DNA of 64,000 nt from Clonostachys chloroleuca (taxonomy: Eukaryota > Ascomycota > Sordariomycetes > Hypocreales > Bionectriaceae), in contig JBANAY010000003.1 in assembly GCA_037952775.1 (NCBI GenBank), positions 16,120,001 through 16,184,000 of the forward strand. The letters run 5' to 3'. This document shows positions 52,665-64,000 of the stretch, in pieces. Made by a program: the position numbers and the translations under genes. Under the pieces are notes generated by a model, which saw nothing but the letters and a program-made list of their open reading frames with translations, was not told the origin of the DNA and did not search any database. Every line of letters starts with the position of its first letter. Position 1 is the first letter of the stretch.

Positions 52665-54191
52665 CTAGCCGGTCCAAACCCCCCCCCCCCCCCCCCCCCC
52701 CCAGATTTTCTCTATAGGGTCAACGCATCCTTCCACCCTTCGTCGTAATGTGTCTCTCTCCGCTCTTATAGAGTCTCGTTCTGACAGCAACTGTTGATTG
52801 CTCCGCCCTAGCCTCTCATTATCTACTGTCAGAAAATCGGGACATGATAACTGTGTTGTGCTGAAGCGAGTTTCGCTCGACGTGGAAGACATGGCGAGAG
52901 ATGGGGACCTATGGTCGCTATCCGGTGGAGGCGGTTCTGTGACGGGTATTGCCCATGAGCTTCCAGTGGAAGAAGATGGTCCTGCATGTCCTTCATCCCG
53001 AGAATAGCTCGCTACCATTGCCGTGACCATCGACTCAGCTGTTAACGCATTCGTAGGGGCCGCCGAATCTGCCATATGCTCTCATCGGTTTGACGGAGGA
53101 AGCATTCTCTCTGCACGTCCCTCACGTCTGGTGAAACTGGACCAGCATGTTTGGCAGCGCAAAAAGGGACCATGAAAACGGAAAAGATGATCGTAGCGAC
53201 AACAAAAATGAGATCTAGCTCACTTGTCAATGGCTACCATGGTTTCCGGGTTCTGAGCGACACTGACTTGAATCTCGACATGATTTCTGCCTCGTCTGTT
53301 GGATGAAATCTGGTTGGTATCAAACACGAAGGACATCCAATTTGACGCTATTCACGAGATGGGTAGGCAGACGGCATTCGCAAGAGCGGTTTGGGTATCC
53401 TCATCGGTTGTTTTGATGGTGCGGGAGAATCATTGCCCAGAATCTCGTCATCCTGGTGCCAAGCCTGTTTCTTCGAGTTCGATAAAGCTGCAATTCTCTG
53501 TTGTGGGATCTTCGAAGAGCGCGGTTCGCTCTGGGAATGTATCTGGGCTAAGGAGTTGGAAGGAGGTGACTTACTACCATCATTCTTGCGATTTGTAGGT
53601 TCAAATGCAGGCAAACTGTCACCGCCACTGGTCGTAGATAACCTCGCTCGCCTTGCAACTTGAGAGATGTTCCTGGGGGTGGTTCGCGTGCTCCTGCAGC
53701 CGACGTTTCCTCGGGCCCTGCGCCTCGCCAGATACTGAGGTTGGTAAGCCGTCCGAGCTGGGAGAGTATGGGGAGTTGTCGGCCCAGACTACCGCCCCTG
53801 GATGTGATTTCTGAAGAGATATTGCTTGCCTACTTCGGGACAAAGCTTGGGTGCTATCGTCATAATTTTCAGGCGTCGATAGCAACTGAGAGATTTGACT
53901 TCGATTATTCACATTGCTAGACGATTGATCTGAGGCCACAAATGGTTTGAATAAAGAAAAGGGGTAGGGACCTAAACTGCCAGATATGGGAGCCATCATG
54001 CTAAAGCGATGGACAAAACTCCTGGATTGGGTGGCACAGGCAGAATCAGCGTTTGTGAATGAGGCTTTTCTCCTGTCCGGTTGAGGGGTGAGCACACGTA
54101 TGCACGTTGGTCTGACTGGGGACAGCAAACAATCCAGGTACGTGATTTGCGCGACGTGAATGTAGGTAATCACAAAACATTGCACTTTCAC
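52665..54191 (-). other. Possible interrupted multi-exon gene (fragments)
   Basis: Three minus-strand ORFs in succession have protein-like composition. First, 54191-53619 contains MAPISGSLGPYPFSLFKPF and Ser/Gln-rich sequence. Second, 53614-53348 reads FEPTNRKNDGSKSPPSNSLA onward; it lies one base out of frame from the first at EVIYDQW. Third, 53075-52665 is Ser-rich, then has a coiled-coil-like RSNQQLLSERDSIRAERDTL before the poly-G run. They could be exons of one disordered coiled-coil protein, or relics. No domain identifies it, and the splice structure could not be settled. Confidence 0.25.
52679..52702 (+). repeat. 24-base C homopolymer
   Basis: An uninterrupted run of about 24 C. On the minus strand it is poly-G, able to form G-quadruplexes, and it sits at the 3' end of a minus-strand ORF as a Gly run. 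The exact length is unreliable in any assembly. Confidence 0.95.
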
Positions 54192-54240
54192 GTGTCCCGT
54201 AATGGGTATAGCCGTGTCGCGTAATGGGCACAGCCGTGTG
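54191..54240 (+). repeat. 22-bp tandem duplication
   Basis: Units cgtgtcccgtaatgggta... (54191-54212) and cgtgtcgcgtaatgggca... (54213-54234) match at 19 of 22 positions, followed by a partial third copy (cgtgtg). Confidence 0.8.
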
Positions 54241-57200
54241 GCAGTGATGATTGAGTGGTATCATGGTGAGCTTCGTTAGCTAGTGTAGACGTCTTATCAT
54301 GATTGTCTAATCCTGGCACATGTCGGGTATCAAATGAAGCGTGGCAGGAAAAAGAATTCAGCTCAACAGTTGGTTAAAAGCCCGTATAGTAATTCAGGAT
54401 CCTGGGCCTAGCGGAGAGGTTGTCCGAGCTGGGACGATTGTTGGTATTGGCCTGCTCAGCATACACGACCTAGGCTTATAATTCACCTAATGGGAGGGAA
54501 AAACCAAGAAACTGGAAAAAAATACCCAAAGGAGACTGACAATTAGCAGTATTTAGCCATAAGCTGCTTTACAACACCATGGACACGCAAAACTTTGTAA
54601 CAGCTAGAATCGGGAATATGCTAAAAGAGCGTAGAAGAGCGATGTCGCAGGTTAGTGACCGGCTGAGGGAGCTCAGTCTGGTCCTCAGCGGCATTCTACA
54701 TCCTGTTGGGTGACCATGATTTCATTTCACTAAAAGGAGGTGTCTGGTATAGATCGTGGGTGATGAAAGATCCGTTTCGCAGGCTTTGACCTATCAGGAT
54801 GACCTGAGAGCCAATGCAAAGTGTCCCGTTACGGAGTGTAGGGCTCAAAACATGCTGTACAATAGAAACCAAGTCCCTCTAAGTTGGAGCCTAGGCGGCA
54901 TTCAATGTACGGATGGAAGATGAATATCGACCAAACATTTGAGAGTGTACGTGGAGAGGATATAAGTGCTTAGCTGGGAAGGTCATTGCCAGAGATGCCG
55001 AATGGAAAGAGCCCCTTTGGGTCGGGCTTGCCAAGGAAGACTGAGTAAGAAATATACAAAATTTCAGGCTGCCAGCAACTGATGGTTCCAACAAGGAAGC
55101 GACTCACGCGAATGAGGGCCGATGGAATGACCATGCATAAACCCATGTGGAGGCAATATTGCCCCTGGGCAGCCAAAGATCAATGCAAGGTAAGCACCAG
55201 CAATTTGCAAGGAGTGAAACTCCGGGTCTCGCCTGAAAAACACGCTTGGAACGCGGACTGGTAGAATGATGATGTGCGGCACAAACTTGGTGCTCATCCA
55301 TGCCTTTGCGGGACCTGTGTTCGGCTCTCGCCAGGACGATCCGTCTTGGGCATATTTCCTGACACTTGGCAAAGTTGAAGGAAATAGTAGCTGCTTGGCA
55401 TGTTTGCCAGGGCCGTCTTGTTTTCTGGATAAGGCTAATCGACACTTGCTAGCTCAGCTTGGCTGTTGCGAAGGCGAAGACTAGATTTCCTCCAATTTCG
55501 AGTCAGGAGTCAATGAGTGATCAAATGGCGCTTCCTTCTCTTTTGAAGGACGAGATATCCCATCCTTCTGAGGTTGCGGACGGGATCTCCCATCTGAGAT
55601 TAAAATCGATGTTCAGATCCCTCAGTCGGGACCGATACCTTCCAGTGGTTTCTTCCTCGGCCATCGCGGCCGGTAGCCGAGGAGAACACAGAGCGGATTA
55701 GCCCAAGTTACTAGGAGAAAACCCCTCGAAGCTAACAGACAGCAGCCCCGGATGGTAACGGTGCTTGGTACTTAATCTCACCGTCGCCGGGGATTTCTTG
55801 CCGGCCTGAATCTTCCCCACCGTTAAACGACTGCATGGGGGTGTGATCACTTCGCAGTAACGTCCGAGTCTTGCATAATAGGTGAGAGGCCTGCGTGGAA
55901 TCAACGGTCAACGGCATCGGCACGGTTGGGGAGATATCGCCCTGCTTCCGACCCTTCTATGCCGTGCCGCCTCCGGGAGCCTCCCTCCATCATTAACAAC
56001 TTCTGGATTGTTCTCAACCACATCGCAGGCGCCACCAGGCAATGGCAGGGCTGCCATTAGAAAGTGACAGGGCTGGCATTCCTTCGTTCTAATGATATTG
56101 AACAGCCACAACGCCCAGTCTGTCGGTAAATGAGTCAGGCTTTCTGCGCATGGAGACGAAAGGAGCTATGTTGGCCGACTGCGGAGGGTTTCCTCAGCCG
56201 GCCGCGCACTGCATGGCCTAGCTGGGGTAAGTGTAGGCATAGGGCGACTGAGGATCGATGCTTCTTGCTGATCTTTTCTACGGAGCGGTGGATCTGATTT
56301 CCATGAGGAGGGCCGCGAGCTTCCCGGACTCGACGACGATCATGATCTACCACTGCGGGGAGGTGATTTCTCTCTAGTGTAATCTCCTTCTCGGACGACA
56401 TGCTGTCACACTCGAGAGTGGCTTGACCATAGATTAGGATACTATTCCATAATTGAGCATCTAGGGGTTTTAGATTCCAGAACGTGGCATAACGCGCCAA
56501 GACGTGGGCCAGCAAAAACACGCGGACCATCAACTAAGGCTTGATCAGGCCAAGCTCATTCGCCCCCCTCTGTGATAATCCAGCGAGACCCTCGACCGCC
56601 AGGAACCGAAGGACTATCGATCGAATTTTGAACCCTGGGTCTGGAAATACCATGACTAAAACCCTGCTTCCAGCTCATCAACCTAGTGTCAATGTGGAAT
56701 GCAAACTGGTAGCGGCGCCAACCACAATGCACAACACTTGGCCTCTGAGGGCGAGGACGGGGATATCCTTGCCTTAAACCTGAGCCTAGGCGCTCTACCA
56801 CCCTTTCTGCCCCGTCCTTGGCCATAATTTGAGTGGTCCCGTGTTGAAGAAAGTCAACATGGCTGCCATCACGCCGTTTGCCACGAGGAGGCTCTCTTGA
56901 TGTGATGGAACACGCACTAGCCAGGGACACTAGCAGTGTTGGCAAAGCCACATATTCAAGGGAATCGTACGAGTTTACTCGAGGCTCGCGTTCTCAGTAT
57001 ATTCACCGAAACCAATAGTGCGTTTCTGTTCGCTGTGCCACCGACCGATTGCTGTTTTGCCCCTCACCCAGATCCCAGGAAGAGGTGTGGAGGCTGATCT
57101 ACGATTTTACCAGCTCTATCCTGGTTGTCGACTGCGGGTACCTGACATACATGTCCTTGTTCCTTGTATATGTACGGAGGACTCAGAACTGTCACATTTC

Positions 57201-57302
57201 TTTCTTTTTTTCCTTTCCGGCTGTTGATGCAAGCACGTTAGACTTGCGTCTATATACATCCTCATCCATCACAACGGCTCCCCAGGCCGGAACTCGCCCA
57301 AA
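54241..57302. other. Gene-poor region with one possible coding remnant
   Basis: No intact gene recognised. On the minus strand about 55372-54973 two overlapping ORFs look like protein: SVRKYAQDGSSWREPNTGPA, KFVPHIIILPVRVPSVFFRR, DPEFHSLQIA, then in another frame IPSALIRVSRFLVGTISCWQ and PEILYISYSVFLGKPDPKG. They may be joined by a short intron (gtgctt...cccag, about 55168-55200). I cannot name a family. The last 60 nt carry a TATA-like ctatatac (57249-57256) for the next gene. Confidence 0.35.
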
Positions 57303-58586
57303 ATGAGCGACCGTGGAACGCTCATTCCGGAGCACTATGTACATACTAATCCGACAGCAGAAGAGATCGAGCTGTCATGTATTATCTGGGGACTGTCCTT
57401 GGGAATCTCCGTGTACGGCGCATTCGCCGCCGGGAAGCAGACCTTCAAAGCCTGGAAACGAGCAAAGAAGGTTACTACCTACATGGCGCTCATCTGGCTG
57501 GCCTGGATTGCGAGTACGGTCATGGGAATCGTGAGCTGGGCGTTCCTGAAGGGATCCATCAAACCTGGACTTGAATTTTATCTAACTATCTGTAAGTGAT
57601 TCCTAGAGAGCATGGTTGGCGAATGTTACGAAAGCTAACAACAATCAACTGCCAGTGATATCCTGGTTTTTCCAGATCCATACTCTCTTTCAGATCATCG
57701 TCAACCGAATCGCCGTTCTCTCTGTCCGATCAAAAACAATCTTCCGTCTCAAGTGGGGTATCTTCTTCCTTACCTGCCTCATCAACATCTCCGTCGCCTG
57801 CATCTGGGTGCCAGCCTCGCTGCAAATCAACGAGACCTTCATTGCCGTTAACAACGTCTGGGACCGCCTCGAAAAGGCCATCATTTGCGTGATGGACACG
57901 GGTCTGAACCTTTACTTTATTTACCTGGTTCGCTCGCGCCTTATTGCCAATGGTTTGACCAAGTATGACCTTCTCTTCAACTTCAACTTGGCTATGATAT
58001 TTGTCTCCGTGTCTCTCGATGTAAGAATCCTCGCTACATATGATATTGATAATATGCTGAAATACCCCGTAGATTCTCATTGTTGCGATGATGTCTCTAC
58101 CCAACAAGTTTGTGTAAGTAAGCCCATGTCTCCTGTGTGCAGAAACACCGTCCCTAACTCGTCCATGCTTCCAGGTACCTCCAATTCCATCCTGTCGCAT
58201 ACCTTCTCAAGCTCCAGATCGAGATGGGAATGGCCGACCTCATCGTCAAGATTGTCAAGGCATCGAACCCTACGAGCCATAGCTCTGGCCCGTACAACCG
58301 AGGTACCGATACCCTCGGCTTGAACGCTCAGAGCCACACGGCTGGTAGCAGAGCCGACCCCTGGGGCAAGCCTCAGCAGCGCACCAGGATTGAGGGCGGC
58401 GCTGACGAGGAGGCGATGGAGATGGAGATGTACGGCAAGGGCATCAAGAAGACTGTCGTGACAGAGATTGTGAGCCAAGACGAACGAACCATCTCACGGC
58501 AGGACGACGCCGCGATGGAGAACGACCGGGCTAGCCATAGCAGCTCGACGAGGCAGCTGAAGGATAGCTCGAAGCAGAGTCACTAA
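57303..58586 (+). CDS. Polytopic integral membrane protein of unknown function
   Basis: Four exons: 57303-57591, 57656-58020, 58073-58113 and 58175-58586, with introns of 64, 52 and 61 nt; phases close to 368 residues. Exon 3 is only 41 nt. Six or seven membrane spans are visible: CIIWGLSLGISVYGAFAAG, YMALIWLAWIASTVMGIVSW, a span across the exon 1/2 joint, WGIFFLTCLINISVACIWVP, KAIICVMDTGLNLYFIYLV and NFNLAMIFVSVSLDILIVAM. Then FHPVAYLLKLQIEMGMADLI, a signature common in fungal integral membrane proteins, and a hydrophilic C-terminal tail (about 120 residues) rich in Ser, Glu and charged residues. The layout recalls receptor-like seven-span proteins of Pezizomycotina, but no ligand or signalling role can be given. 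An upstream TATA-like element at 57249 supports the start. Confidence 0.8.
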
Positions 58587-59782
58587 TGAATGAGAGAGTT
58601 GATGCGATGCCCTCGATATAATAGATGCACATAACCGCCCTCGAGGGACAGGAAGGAGCCACGCTGGTTGGACACTGTACGTACCTTCTTAATTATACAT
58701 CTTGCATTGTTAATGAATAATTATATCAATGATATTTGTTGTTCTGTTCGGATGTAAGGGTGCACCGATACGGCATAAGCCGTATTTTGTGATCCAAGAA
58801 AGGGCCTCTTTCACAAGTCTTCAGTCCTGCCTGGTGGCTGAGGACATCAGATATGGTATTTATTCTCAACCTTCTTTGGCTCTACTACTGCTAGTCTGAC
58901 AAAATATGCGTAGAAAAAACTTGGACGTGCTATCAGAAAGCTGCTAGTCCAAATCTCTTTGGGGTTTGTTTACCCGTTGCCGACCTGACGGTTACGAGGT
59001 TTGAATGGCTCCCGCATTCGCCCACTGGGAGTATCCGCTGGTCACATACTGCTCTTTTACGTGGCACGAATGATCAATTGAGCCTCGACTTTCGCACTCG
59101 GTTAAAGTATCTGTTAGGAAGCAACTAACTGGGCGACAGAAAAACGAGACGTCAGAATGAAGGGCGGTTATAAGAAGACCGTTTTAAACAGCGACTAAAT
59201 AATACAACAGTACAAAATAAAGTAAACCAACAGTGTTTATTACATTGTCTCTTCAAATTAATGATCAGCCCTTGGTAATTCGACAATACTGGTCGCGGAC
59301 TAGGAAATAAGCAGCATATTGTTTGAGTGTCTCAAAATCATTGACACCCTCTTGGCCATCACACTTAACGACAAACGCTTTCCCTTCACGAGTATGATTC
59401 ACTGTACGACCGCGAATGACAGTGATGGCGATAAAATACTTGGGAATACTTAGTTATTAGGTCTAGTGCTCTTGTCGGACGCCATTGTATTGCACAATGG
59501 AAAGGCGCATCAAACAGAGCTCCGTGGAGAGCGCAGGCGTTGCACAGCCTCACATCTGACATCCAGTATACGCCTGCCCATCTGAGTACTCAAGTACGAA
59601 GCATAAAGATAACCTGATATCATCCAGCTCTCAATCACGGGAGTTAGATACGTACCTGGGCTTTGACTCTCTTGACACGTAACCGAGATCATCTCAGCTT
59701 TCCTCCACAGGTTTTTCCATCGAAAAAAGCCTTAAGACCATTTTTAACCCTTCCTGAAGCTCCGCCGGCCGAGACCCTCAAG
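58587..59782. other. Intergenic, AT-rich
   Basis: No ORF with motifs. It contains the 3' UTR of the membrane protein gene and the promoter of the next gene. Confidence 0.5.
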
Positions 59783-60845
59783 ATGGATGTCACAGCAACC
59801 GTCGAGACTTTCACCAGCGGCTCGCTTACAATCCCACACATGACCATGACCGCCAAGGACATCCCATGCCCAGCACCGGTTCTGCTGAAGAACTTTGATG
59901 ATTGTCACATCCCTGGCGGGACGGACCTGTGGGCTAGCGATGGCTTCTACTCTCCCGGACGATGTTTCTCTGGATATGCGGGCATGTGCACGCAGACGGC
60001 CCCATTATGGTCGCTGGTAGAGGGCGAGACTGCCGTGCGCTGCATCCCATCGTCAGTAACATCCCCGGACCTGCCATGATTATGGCATCCACTACCCGTC
60101 ACTTGGGCTTTACTTGATTCATGCTAAAATACTTCCTAGTGGCTACGACTGCAATTCCCCGGGCGCTGATCCAAAGTACGCCATCTCTGAATACGATGAT
60201 CTGGTCCTGTCCGCGCCCGCGTTTGAAATCCGGTGGAGGAGCGAGGATGTAAAGACTCTGAAGGGATATCAATCTTCAACAACAAAGACCGGGTCAATCG
60301 TGAAGCATGGGAGGCCGACTACATTAACAACAGCTTCGCAGACGAGGACAAGCCTGGCAACTTCCGGGACATCATCTGGCATTGCGACGCCCATTTCTGG
60401 GCAGACCACATCCGTTTCTTTGTTGGAAACATCTGCAATATCGAATCCCACGCAGTCCAATAACTCTCCTTCATTGAGCTCCATCGCAGGAATAGTGGTA
60501 GGTGCTCTTCTCGGAATACTTGGCGTGGCTCTGATTACGGTGTACTTGGTCTTCCGGATCCGAAGGGCTAGGCGGGATGCCCCATCAGAGGATAGCTTGG
60601 CGAGCGCAGTTCCTCGCGGGTTCCTGGAGTCAACGTCTGAAGCTCTAGGTCTGCGAGGACCAGCACAGCTGGATGACGAGCCCAAAGAGCTCGCGGCCCA
60701 TGCATCTCGCAGGCCGTTGGGTGAAGATCCCAGTTTGTCAGGAGGTTCTCACCCTGGGATTGTGTCCTTGAACCAGTTCCCAGTCGAGCTTGACGGACAT
60801 GTTGCAGGCGGGGTAAATACGGGAGAGAAGCCGAGACCGCCTTGA
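59783..60845 (+). CDS. Single-pass cell-surface protein with Cys-rich ectodomain
   Basis: Two exons, 59783-60051 and 60140-60845, with an 88-nt intron (GTCAGT...CTAG) joining CIPS to GYDC in phase; 324 residues. The ectodomain has about eight Cys in a pattern seen in fungal surface proteins (DIPCPAPVLL, FDDCHIPGG, FYSPGRCFSGYAGMC, AVRCIPSGYDC, LSAPAFEIRW). A Ser/Thr-rich stalk (about 120-200), one transmembrane span (about 203-226, IAGIVVGALLGILGVALITV) with a following basic stop-transfer RIRRARR, and a disordered cytoplasmic tail complete it. A classical signal peptide is not obvious at this ATG (MDVTATVETFTSG); an in-frame upstream ATG at 59663 does not supply one either, so a first exon may be missing. 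Sensor-like (WSC/mucin type) topology is inference. Confidence 0.7.
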
Positions 60846-61444
60846 GTTCGGAACTTCATCCTTGATTTGGCTTTTTGTACATATTTTCATCTCGCTAATG
60901 TGCCGTCTTCCACACCGCTCGTAAACGAGGGGTTATTAATAGCCTTGAGAATAATCTAGAATGTCATTTCCATGAGGTTAGTGGGTAGCCGCGAGCCCTG
61001 GTTGAAAAAACTCCTCTCCCTAGCTGCAGCGTCATCCCAGTGGATATGCCAGATCTAAGCTTTCAAGTCCCATATCCTGATTATTCCCAGATCTTAGCCC
61101 CTTTACATGTCACCCAATCTCAAGCGAGATTTGCTGGAGGGGTTGGCATGTGGAGCCAGATGAGATCCCTCCCCGCGAAAAGGGCCCGGGAAGAGAAAAG
61201 TTGTTATTCCCGGTCGACCGGCAAGGATGAGGTGCAACCGTCAGTCGAGGTCTTCGCCGATAGCTCCTCATATTCCCGTCCTTTGATCGTCATCCGACAC
61301 AATGTGGTAGCTGGAGCGCACAAAATTTGCTCAGAAGGCTAAAATTGAACATAAGGACAGGTGTCGGCCCTCTCGTGTCGCAGAGCATGCAACCGATGGT
61401 TCTGTTCCTCACTTCAACATACACACCATATTCGGCCTCGAGCG
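60846..61444. other. Intergenic
   Basis: 3' flank of the surface protein gene and promoter of the MFS gene; no motif-bearing ORF. Confidence 0.45.
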
Positions 61445-63354
61445 ATGGAGGCACTTGAGAGCAATCTTGGCCCAACTGCTGAGATCGAGACCTCAATTGA
61501 TCATGAAAAGGCGGAGAAGCATCACCGACATGGAGAAGGGGGCGAAAACGAATCAACAGGCGCTCATGCCCGATATTCGGAAAACGCATTGGAGGCGCAG
61601 CCGGATGCAAACACTCCTATCACCTATCTTTACCTTGAATTCGAGACGAGTCTCCCTACACTTCCACACCTAGAATATGCAGAGAACCTGCCACCGGTAC
61701 CTGACCTGAAAAAATTCAGTAATCCGAAAACATGGTCTCCAATGCGAAAGCTAGTACCGCTCATCCTTTCGTGTGTAGCAACCTTCTGCACCGCCTACTC
61801 AGCTGGCTCTTACTCTCCCCCGTCACGTTTGATAGCAATCGATCTAGGAACGAGCCACCTCTCTGTCCTTGTGGGAATTACGACCTTCTGCATGGGATTC
61901 GGTCTCGCCCCAATGGCGCTTGCTCCCATGAGCGAGATCTGGGGCCGTTACGTCGTCTTCGTCGTCGCGGGCATCATCTTTGTCGTATTTGAAGCCGTGT
62001 GCGCTCTCGCGCCAAACCTGGCAGGTATGTTGGTTGCGCGGTTTCTGGTGGGTTGCGGCAGCAGTGTGTTCTCCTCTGTTGTGGGTGGTGTGCTGGCGGA
62101 TGTGTACGACAAGGCCGAGAGGAATACGCCCATGTCGTACTTTAGTTTTGCCGTGATTTCCGGGACGGGGGCAGGACCCTTGGTGGCAGCCGGGATTGTG
62201 AATGTGATGAGAAGTGGGACACAGGCGTGGAAGTGGTCGTTTTGGCACCAGGCCATCGCTGGCGGTGTGCTCCTCATAGCCATTATCGTGTTTTTCCACG
62301 AGACAAGGGGAAGTGTGCTGCTGTCACGCCAAGCTGCTGCTTTGAACAAGTGGTATGAAGCCTTGGAGGAGCGAGGCCATTTTGGAGTTGCTGTAAGAGA
62401 CTCCCTTTCAGAGGAGATTGCTCGCCCTTCAGTCGCATATACCTCATCGTCGAGTGACCCGGAAAGTGATGGTAGCAGCGAAGGTTTGACCATCCGACGA
62501 GTACGCTGGAAGGTTCAGGCCGACGAGGAACGAGCGTCACTGGCCACAATCATGTCGACGTCCATTCGGCGACCCTTCTATCTTCTCTTTACGGAGCCCA
62601 TCGTCTTCGCCTTTTCTCTCTGGGCTGCCTTCGCCTGGGGCGTCCTGTACCTCGCCTTTGCCGTCGTGCCCTATCTGCATGGCAATGACTTTAATGCATC
62701 GATGAGAACCTATATTGCGATGATAGGCGGAAGTGCATCGGCTACTGCCGTGAGCATCTGGCAGGAGGAACTCCTGAAGCATCCGAAATGGCGACCGGAA
62801 AGCCAGGATACATCCTCTAGATTTTGGACATTCATGAGACGGCGATTTCCCGCTGACTCACCAGACGCGCGGCTCTACTTTGCCTGCATCACGGCTTCCT
62901 TCTTACCTGCTGGTCTGTTCGGCGCTTTTATGGCTCCTAGCACAGGCCAAGAAGGCGACAGAGGCACCAACTTGGCGGTTGGGATGGGGTTCGCCACTTG
63001 GGGCATTTACTCCGTGTACCTGGCGAGCTTCAATTATCTGGCGGACATGTACCAGATATATGCGTCATCAGCCCTTGCGGCGAACAGTTTCTGTCGCAAC
63101 TTGCTAGGAGGCGGATTTCCGCTCGCCACGGCTACCATGTTCAATAGATTAGGAGTCAAGGGTGCTGGAGGGTTACTCGCCGGTTTGGCGACAGTGTTGA
63201 CTGTCATTCCTTGGGTGCTTGTGTTCTGGGGTGATCGCATCAGAGCCCGAAGCCATATGGCCCTCGTAAGTTTTTCTCTCCCGCCAACCTCCAACGTCTT
63301 TGTTTCTGAAAAAGAAAGTTGCTAACGATGGGGAAACAGTTACTACAAAAATAG
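61445..63354 (+). CDS. MFS transporter (DHA1-like drug/polyamine type)
   Basis: Two exons, 61445-63265 and a tiny last exon 63340-63354, with a 74-nt intron (GTAAGT...GCTAAC...CAG); 611 residues. A plasma-membrane major facilitator, 12 spans. Seen: a hydrophilic N-terminus of about 110 residues, then PLILSCVATFCTAYSAGSYS (TM1), LAPMSEIWGRYVVFVVAGII (loop 2-3 signature of DHA1), LVARFLVGCGSSVFSSVVGG (TM4), SYFSFAVISGTGAGPLVAAG (TM5) and FFHETRG. The central cytosolic loop has a Ser/Asp-rich insert (SSSSDPESDGSSEG), then PFYLLFTEPIVFAFSLWAAF (TM7). The last residues are ALLLQK after splicing. Fungal DHA1 carriers with this pattern export drugs, toxins or polyamines; the substrate is unknown. 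An in-frame ATG 84 nt upstream is less likely as start because the encoded stretch is Cys/Arg/His-rich and unlike MFS N-termini. Confidence 0.9.
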
Positions 63355-63857
63355 CACGCTAGAGATATTGAGTATCTCGGCCTAATGAGTCACGCATTAT
63401 GATATAGCGACAAGAATTTCTGTCTTGCAGTAATTTTTTCAGGTAGCTGCAGTAAAAGTATCTTTTGAAGTTCGGGAGGAATCAGACCTCTTCACATTGC
63501 TATGTATATTCAGCAGCAAACGAATAGGGTAATAATGGGATAGAGAAGATGCACCTTGTAGAGTAGTTTTAGCAAGTAGTTATCAGGAAATTTGAGAAGG
63601 ACAACGGCCTAAGCTTGACTATGTGCCGTGCCGAACTGGATATCTGTGTTTGAAAAAGTGGTGGATTGGCCGGGAGAGGCCATCTTAGAGAAAATAGACC
63701 CAGGATATTGCCTGGTAACAACAAAATTTGCTCTCCATAATCGAACGCTCCTCGCATCGCACAAGTCGCGACCAGCGCTTTCACATGTATCCAAAAAGAC
63801 TTTTCAACCGCCCATCATGAATTGTTTTAGTATATGTCTTGTTTTTCTTTATTGACC
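63355..63857. other. Intergenic between convergent genes
   Basis: 3' flanks of the MFS gene and of the partial minus-strand gene; no ORF with motifs. Confidence 0.45.
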
Positions 63858-64000
63858 TTATTTCTTCTCGGCGTGAGCCTGCTCGTAAATCCAGTCGTTC
63901 AGTCCGTGCTTGTTCCTGGCAATTTCAATCGCGTAAAACTGCATCCTCGGGACTACCATTTGCGAGTTAGCCTGAATTTCTTTCGGTGATTGAAAGAGTC
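63858..64000 (-). CDS. 3' end of an unidentified gene (partial)
   Basis: An open minus-strand frame runs from the window edge to a TAA at 63858-63860. It encodes about 46 C-terminal residues including SPKEIQANSQMVVPRMQFYA, then IEIARNKHGLNDWIYEQ, ending HAEKK. Composition and codon use look genuine. I cannot name the family from this tail. The rest lies beyond 64000. Confidence 0.6.
   Translation of the reverse strand, partial: LFQSPKEIQANSQMVVPRMQFYAIEIARNKHGLNDWIYEQAHAEKK

Noticed and set aside
56135..56533. 132-codon minus-strand ORF in the 54-57 kb region
   Set aside because: No motif, surrounded by equally long random ORFs.

Overview
This window is nuclear DNA of a filamentous ascomycete (Pezizomycotina), most likely a Sordariomycete and perhaps Hypocreales. 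The evidence is short spliceosomal introns (mostly 45-90 nt, GT...CTAAC/CTAAT...AG), single-copy fungal housekeeping genes (JIP5, CET1, RPN2), fungus-restricted families (UPF0590/DUF1769, a GPI-anchored wall protein, an NCS2 urate-xanthine permease), C/G-ending codons in coding DNA, and long AT-richer gene-free stretches. I saw no tRNA, rRNA, CRISPR array, viral gene or intact transposon.

Layout. 0-8.9 kb: 3' part of a GH43 glycosidase carrying an apparent one-base frameshift, a glycine-tailed orphan protein with an upstream ORF, a 4.6 kb gene-poor stretch, and a repetitive Asp/Asn/Gly-rich GPI wall protein. 9-16 kb: a second gene-poor stretch, a truncated iron-alcohol-dehydrogenase-like gene, and JIP5 (minus). 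18-26 kb: a metabolic block with a urate/xanthine permease, a dual-specificity-phosphatase-like protein, and two divergent flavin monooxygenases. 26-40 kb: housekeeping block with CET1 (minus, RNA 5'-triphosphatase) divergent from RPN2 (plus, 26S proteasome base), then a sulfite oxidase and an FBXO31-like F-box protein, both minus. 40-52 kb: a decayed fungal amidase, a small cupin facing a membrane alpha/beta hydrolase tail to tail, a RING-like zinc protein, a UPF0590 protein and an F-box-like protein. 52-57 kb: a gene-poor region with a 24-base C run and gene fragments. 57-64 kb: a polytopic membrane protein, a single-span surface protein, an MFS transporter, and the 3' end of an unidentified gene.

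Three otherwise well-conserved genes (GH43, CET1, UPF0590) each lose frame by one missing base at or next to a short G/C run. In CET1 and UPF0590 the exon phases close exactly if one base is added. This looks more like homopolymer under-calling in the assembly than decay, and CET1 is expected to be essential. By contrast, the amidase has an in-frame stop and a lost catalytic lysine and looks genuinely dead. No convincing new multi-gene system emerged. The most open items are the GPI wall protein, the RING-like orphan, the truncated Fe-ADH with an expanded loop, and the two-monooxygenase neighbourhood.
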